From: an uncultured Eubacterium sp.
GTDB lineage: Bacteria > Bacillota > Clostridia > Lachnospirales > Lachnospiraceae
Length of the DNA stretch: 8,020 nt
Reading direction: 5' to 3'
Assembly: GCA_902475415.1 (NCBI GenBank)
Contig: CABRZK010000103.1
Location: 1-8,020, forward strand
Shown here: one piece after another, positions 4,442 through 8,020 of the stretch
How the letters are laid out: each line of letters begins with the position of its first letter
How positions within the stretch are numbered: position 1 is the first letter of the stretch
Position numbers and translations under genes: made by a program
The notes under the pieces: generated by a model
Told to the model about the DNA's origin: nothing
What the model saw: the letters and a program-made list of their open reading frames with translations, nothing else
Database searches by the model: none

Positions 4442-6019
4442 ATGTCTTATACGGCTTTATATCGAAAATATCGTCCGTCCGAATTTGAAGATGTAAAAGG
4501 ACAGGAACATATTGTTACAACATTAAAAAATCAGATCAAAGCAGACCGGATCGGACATGCCTATCTGTTTTGCGGAACCCGTGGAACCGGAAAAACTACG
4601 GTGGCAAAGATTTTTGCGAAAGCCGTCAACTGTGAACATCCGGTAGACGGAAGTCCGTGTGGGGAGTGTGCTTCCTGCAAATCCATTGCGGCAGGTTCAT
4701 CCATGAACGTGATCGAGATCGATGCAGCATCCAACAATGGTGTGGAAAACATTCGTCAGATCCGGGAGGAAGTGTCCTATTCCCCAACGCAGGGGCGCTA
4801 TAAAGTATACATTATAGATGAGGTTCATATGCTTTCCATGGGAGCTTTCAATGCTTTACTGAAGACACTGGAAGAGCCGCCGTCCTATGTTATCTTTATT
4901 CTGGCAACAACGGAATCCCACAAGATTCCAATCACGATTCTGTCTCGTTGTCAGAAGTATGATTTCCGCAGGATTTCCATTGATACGATATCGGATCGTC
5001 TGATGGATCTGTTGCACCAGGAAGGTGTAGAGGCAGAAGAAAAGGCTGTCCGTTATGTGGCAAAAGCCGGTGATGGTTCTATGCGAGACGCATTAAGCCT
5101 TCTGGATCAGTGTATTGCATTTTATCTTGGCGAACCGCTAACTTACGATCATGTACTGGAAGTGCTGGGGGCTGTGGATACAGAGGTGTTCAGCCGACTG
5201 TTTCGCTGCATTCTGTCTGATAATGTGGTGGGTGCAATTGAACTTCTGGAGGAACTGATTATTCAGGGTCGGGAACTGGGACAGTTTGTGACGGATTTTG
5301 TATGGTATCTGCGAAACCTTCTTCTGGTAAAAAGTTCCGATCAGATGGAAGATGTGCTGGACATGTCCAGCGAAAATCTGGCATTATTAAAAGAAGAAGC
5401 GGATATGGTCGAGGGCGATGTAATCATGCGGTATATCCGTATTTTTTCTGATCTGTCAGGACAATTGAAATATGCTCCGCAGAAACGTGTGCTGATCGAG
5501 ATTGCACTGATCAAACTGTGCCGGCCGTCGATGGAAACGACACAGGACTCACTGACAGACCGCGTGGCTCAGCTGGAGAAAAAGGTAGAGGAAGGCGTGA
5601 AGGTCGTGGCATCTGCGCCGGTGACATCTTCAGCTGCCAGTGGTGATATAGCGGCCCGGAAACTGAAAGAACCGGTACCGATGCCGAAAGCGATTCCGGA
5701 TGATATTCGTCAGGTGGTCAAAATCTGGAGCTCCATTGTGCGTGAACTTCCGGGTGTGACTGCTACCTATCTGCGGGGGGCACACCTGAGTCTTGGCGGT
5801 GAAAATAAATTAATGCTGGTATTTGACGATGATTTAGCATATACTTATGTGTCGGAGGAACGCCGCAGAACAGAAATTACAGAAATAATTTCACGACGTA
5901 TCGGAAAAGAGATAGAGGTTGTGATGCAGTCGAATGATTCCGGGCGTCCGTTTGAAGAGAACTATGTGGATCTGGAACAGATTATCCATATGGATATTGA
6001 TGTGGAAGAAGATGAATAA
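4442..6019 (+). CDS. dnaX: DNA polymerase III subunits gamma/tau
   Basis: The 525-residue protein is the ATPase of the clamp loader that places the sliding clamp on DNA. Visible in order: N-terminal YRKYRP (7-12), Walker A GTRGTGKT (45-52), zinc-binding cysteines 64, 73, 76 and 79, Walker B IIDEVHM (124-130), sensor 1 ATTESHKIP (155-163), the S-R-C arginine finger (168-170) and sensor 2 GSMRDALSLLDQ (212-223). The oligomerisation domain follows to about 370, then a short linker (about 375-425) and a tau-type tail. I chose ATG 4442, which starts the conserved MSYTALYRKYRP, over an in-frame TTG at 4415; AAAGGGG at about 4429-4435 serves it. It leads a compact dnaX-ebfC-recR block (14 bases to ebfC). 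Length is typical for a Clostridial DnaX. An A-rich site at codon 380 is treated under findings. Confidence 0.96.
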   Translation: MSYTALYRKYRPSEFEDVKGQEHIVTTLKNQIKADRIGHAYLFCGTRGTGKTTVAKIFAKAVNCEHPVDGSPCGECASCKSIAAGSSMNVIEIDAASNNGVENIRQIREEVSYSPTQGRYKVYIIDEVHMLSMGAFNALLKTLEEPPSYVIFILATTESHKIPITILSRCQKYDFRRISIDTISDRLMDLLHQEGVEAEEKAVRYVAKAGDGSMRDALSLLDQCIAFYLGEPLTYDHVLEVLGAVDTEVFSRLFRCILSDNVVGAIELLEELIIQGRELGQFVTDFVWYLRNLLLVKSSDQMEDVLDMSSENLALLKEEADMVEGDVIMRYIRIFSDLSGQLKYAPQKRVLIEIALIKLCRPSMETTQDSLTDRVAQLEKKVEEGVKVVASAPVTSSAASGDIAARKLKEPVPMPKAIPDDIRQVVKIWSSIVRELPGVTATYLRGAHLSLGGENKLMLVFDDDLAYTYVSEERRRTEITEIISRRIGKEIEVVMQSNDSGRPFEENYVDLEQIIHMDIDVEEDE

Positions 6020-6033
6020 CAGGAGGATATAAG

Positions 6034-6384
6034 ATGGCAAAAAGAGGTGGATTTCCGGGAGGAATGCCTGGAAATATGAATAATCTGATGAAACAGGCAC
6101 AGAAGATGCAGCGTCAGATGGAAGAAGCAACCAAAGAGCTGGAAGAGAAGGAAGTATCAGCCAGTGCAGGTGGTGGAGCAGTAGAAGTAACGGTATCCGG
6201 TAAAAAAGAAGTAATCAAAGTAAAACTGGCTGAAGAAGTTGTTGATCCGGATGATATCGAGATGCTGGAAGACCTGATCGTAGCAGCTACAAATGAGGCT
6301 CTGCGAAAAATGGATGAGATTTCACAGCAGTCCATGTCCAAGATTACCGGTGGCATGGGAATGGGCGGAGGATTTCCGTTCTAA
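6034..6384 (+). CDS. ebfC: YbaB/EbfC nucleoid-associated protein
   Basis: The 116-residue DNA-binding protein of the YbaB/EbfC family forms dimers that coat DNA. It has the family's flexible glycine- and methionine-rich N-terminus (1-16) and a charged helix N-N-L-M-K-Q-A-Q-K-M-Q-R-Q-M-E (about 16-38). The core follows: S-A-G-G-G-A-V-E-V-T-V-S-G, then V-D-P-D-D-I-E-M-L-E-D-L-I-V-A-A-x-N-E-A. The tail is glycine- and methionine-rich (GGMGMGGGFPF). AGGAGG at 6021-6026 supports the start. The gene sits between dnaX and recR as in most Firmicutes, and its stop shares one base with the recR start (TAATG), pointing to translational coupling. The biological role in this group is not settled; links to recombination are inferred from the neighbourhood. 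Confidence 0.95.
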   Translation: MAKRGGFPGGMPGNMNNLMKQAQKMQRQMEEATKELEEKEVSASAGGGAVEVTVSGKKEVIKVKLAEEVVDPDDIEMLEDLIVAATNEALRKMDEISQQSMSKITGGMGMGGGFPF

Positions 6385-6980
6385 TGGATTATTACAGTAA
6401 ACAGATCAGTAAATTGATTGAAGAACTGTCTTCGTTGCCGGGAATTGGCAGTAAATCGGCGCAGCGTCTGGCATTTCATATTCTGAACATGCCGACAGAG
6501 CGGGTAGAACGTCTGGCAGATACGATACTGGATGCCAGAAGAAATATCCGTTACTGCAAGACCTGCTATACATTGACCGATGCGGAGGAATGCCCGATCT
6601 GTCGCAACAGTGGAAGAGATCACAGCACAATTATGGTTGTTGAAACCACACGTGATCTGGCAGCTTATGAAAAGACAGGACAGTATGACGGTGTGTATCA
6701 TGTGTTACATGGTGCAATTTCGCCGATGCTTGGAATCGGACCGGAAGACATCCGTCTGAAAGAACTGATGCAGCGTCTGCAGGGCGATGTAAAAGAGGTG
6801 ATCATCGCAACGAACTCCAGTCTGGAGGGAGAGACGACTGCCATGTATATCAGCAAACTGATCAAACCGACGGGGATCCGCGTCAGCCGGATCGCAAGTG
6901 GTGTGCCGGTAGGCGGTGATCTGGAATATATTGATGAAGTTACATTATTAAGAGCGCTGGAAGGAAGAGTGGAATTATAG
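6384..6980 (+). CDS. recR: Recombination mediator protein RecR
   Basis: The 198-residue protein works with RecO (and RecF) to load RecA on single-stranded DNA during repair of gaps and breaks. All domains are visible: the helix-hairpin-helix with LPGIGSKSAQRLAFHIL (18-34), the zinc finger cysteines 58, 61, 70 and 73, the Toprim domain from about residue 81 (MVVETTRDLAAYE, then YHVLHGAISPMLGIGP), and the C-terminal Walker-like and helical region ASGVPVGGDLEYIDEVTLLRAL (171-192). Length is the normal one for the family. Its ATG overlaps the ebfC stop by one base, and no Shine-Dalgarno site better than GGCGGAGG (about 6364-6371) lies upstream, so coupled translation is likely. No clear intrinsic terminator follows; only a weak 7-bp hairpin (arms near 6982-6988 and 7001-7007) without a T-run. 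Confidence 0.96.
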   Translation: MDYYSKQISKLIEELSSLPGIGSKSAQRLAFHILNMPTERVERLADTILDARRNIRYCKTCYTLTDAEECPICRNSGRDHSTIMVVETTRDLAAYEKTGQYDGVYHVLHGAISPMLGIGPEDIRLKELMQRLQGDVKEVIIATNSSLEGETTAMYISKLIKPTGIRVSRIASGVPVGGDLEYIDEVTLLRALEGRVEL

Positions 6981-7147
6981 CCTGAGCAGAATTAAAAATA
7001 TGTTCAGCAGATGTATGTGGATGGAACTCGTGTTTTTGCAATAGATAAAATGTTGCACAAAAAATAAAAACAGATATTGTCTGCGTAGATCAGATATCAT
7101 GGAAAACTTTTTTCAGACAGAGCCAAAAGTAAGAAAGGGAGCACATT

Positions 7148-7984
7148 ATGACAAAGTTAGAACTTGAAAAAATGGCTGTAGAAGTGCGCAAAGGAATCAT
7201 CACCGGCGTACACAGCGCAAAATCCGGTCATCCGGGTGGATCTTTATCCGCAGCAGAGATTTTTACTTATTTGTATTTTGTGGAGATGAATGTAGACCCG
7301 AAAAATCCAAAAGATCCGAACAGAGACAGATTTGTTCTGTCTAAAGGACATGTAGCACCGGGTCTGTATGCAACACTTGCGCACAGAGGATATTTCCCGG
7401 TAGAGGAACTGGAAGGACTGCGTCACATTGGTTCCATGCTTCAGGGACATCCGGATATGAAACACATTCCGGGTATTGATATGTCCAGTGGTTCCCTTGG
7501 ACAGGGATTTTCCGCGGCAGTAGGTATGGCACTGGCAGGCAAAATGGACGGAAAAGATTACCGTGTATATTCCCTGGCCGGTGACGGCGAGATTCAGGAA
7601 GGACAGATTTGGGAAGCTGCTATGTTTGCCGGAGCACGTAAACTGGACAACCTTGTATTATTTGTAGATAATAACGGACTTCAGATCGATGGAAATATTG
7701 CAGATGTATGCTCTCCATATCCAATCGACAAGAAGTTCGAGGCATTCAATTTCCATGTGATCAACATTAACGGAAATGATTTTGAGGAGATCGCAGCAGC
7801 ATTAAAAGAGGCTCGTGAGACAAAAGGACAGCCGACAGCGATTATTGCAAAAACAATCAAAGGTAAAGGTGTATCTTACATGGAGAACCAGGCCGGATGG
7901 CATGGAAAAGCTCCAAATGATGAAGAATTTGCCATTGCTATGGAAGAATTAAAGAAAGCAGGTGAAGCATTATGTCAGAAGTAA
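7148..7984 (+). CDS. Transketolase, N-terminal (thiamine diphosphate-binding) subunit
   Basis: The 278-residue protein is the first half of a split transketolase, which moves two-carbon units between sugar phosphates in the non-oxidative pentose phosphate pathway. Visible are HSAKSGHPGGSLS (22-34), D-R-F-V-L-S-K-G-H-V-A-P (60-71), the QGHPD motif (99-103), S-S-G-S-L-G-Q-G (113-120) and the cofactor motif starting GDGEIQEGQIWEA (145-157) and ending D-N-N (174-176). The chain then stops where a full-length transketolase would continue. AAAGGGAG (7134-7141) is 6 bases ahead of ATG. The partner gene starts inside its last codons (13-base overlap), as expected for two subunits made in equal amounts. 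The 167-base gap after recR holds no clear promoter that I can defend, but is long enough for one. Confidence 0.95.
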   Translation: MTKLELEKMAVEVRKGIITGVHSAKSGHPGGSLSAAEIFTYLYFVEMNVDPKNPKDPNRDRFVLSKGHVAPGLYATLAHRGYFPVEELEGLRHIGSMLQGHPDMKHIPGIDMSSGSLGQGFSAAVGMALAGKMDGKDYRVYSLAGDGEIQEGQIWEAAMFAGARKLDNLVLFVDNNGLQIDGNIADVCSPYPIDKKFEAFNFHVININGNDFEEIAAALKEARETKGQPTAIIAKTIKGKGVSYMENQAGWHGKAPNDEEFAIAMEELKKAGEALCQK

Positions 7985-8020
7985 AGAAAATCGCAACAAG
8001 AGACAGTTACGGTAATACAT
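7972..8020 (+). CDS. Transketolase, C-terminal subunit, 5' end only
   Basis: From ATG 7972 the frame reads MSEVKKIATRDSYGNT to the window edge. K-K-I-A-T-R-D-S-Y-G is the usual start of the C-terminal (pyrimidine-binding) half of split transketolases. It overlaps the 3' end of the N-terminal subunit gene by 13 bases in another frame, so the two are co-transcribed and probably translationally coupled. Only 16 codons are visible; the identification leans on this motif and on the neighbour. Confidence 0.85.
   Translation, partial: MSEVKKIATRDSYGNT

Noticed and set aside
6981..7147. Promoter or terminator between recR and the transketolase gene
   Set aside because: A TGTCTG/CAGACA pair and a weak hairpin after recR are visible, but no consensus -35/-10 pair with proper spacing and no T-run could be defended.

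Overview
The window looks like the chromosome of a low-to-mid GC Gram-positive anaerobe of the class Clostridia, most likely a gut Lachnospiraceae. The signs are purine-rich Shine-Dalgarno sites, intrinsic terminators with T-runs, the Firmicute dnaX-ebfC-recR block, a transketolase split into two subunit genes, and a 'mixed-substrate' type phosphofructokinase. This assignment rests on reading the translations and was not confirmed by a search.

Layout. The left edge (1-313) is the 3' end of a larE-type sulfur transferase gene, followed by a structured intergenic stretch ending in a strong terminator (449-478). Then comes an accessory, partly decayed zone (about 480-2760). It holds an XRE regulator with about eight membrane helices (695-1699), a compact convergent two-RNA locus that reads as a par/Fst-type type I toxin-antitoxin module (about 1715-2044), a frameshifted VanZ-like pseudogene (2060-2402), and a chimeric regulator remnant (LysR wing fragment joined to an XRE-like tail, 2470-2715). 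A tRNA-Ser(CGA) gene on the minus strand (2763-2850), with its own promoter, closes the zone; its 3' end faces the decayed DNA, a common arrangement where elements integrate. A 383-base gap with only weak signals follows.

The right half (3276-8020) is housekeeping: 6-phosphofructokinase (glycolysis), then dnaX, ebfC/ybaB and recR in tight order (replication clamp loader, nucleoid-associated protein, recombinational repair), then the N-terminal subunit of transketolase and the first codons of its C-terminal subunit (pentose phosphate pathway).

Main point of interest. The 1715-2044 locus encodes a 28-residue membrane peptide (1872-1958, minus) behind a near-perfect Shine-Dalgarno site. A short convergent RNA of about 70 nt runs toward it from a strong extended -10 promoter, and both transcripts end at one bidirectional terminator. 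The short RNA carries a second, imperfect copy of the toxin start-codon region and can therefore pair with the toxin mRNA over its start codon. This is the architecture known from the par locus of plasmid pAD1 (RNA I/RNA II), here on a chromosome.
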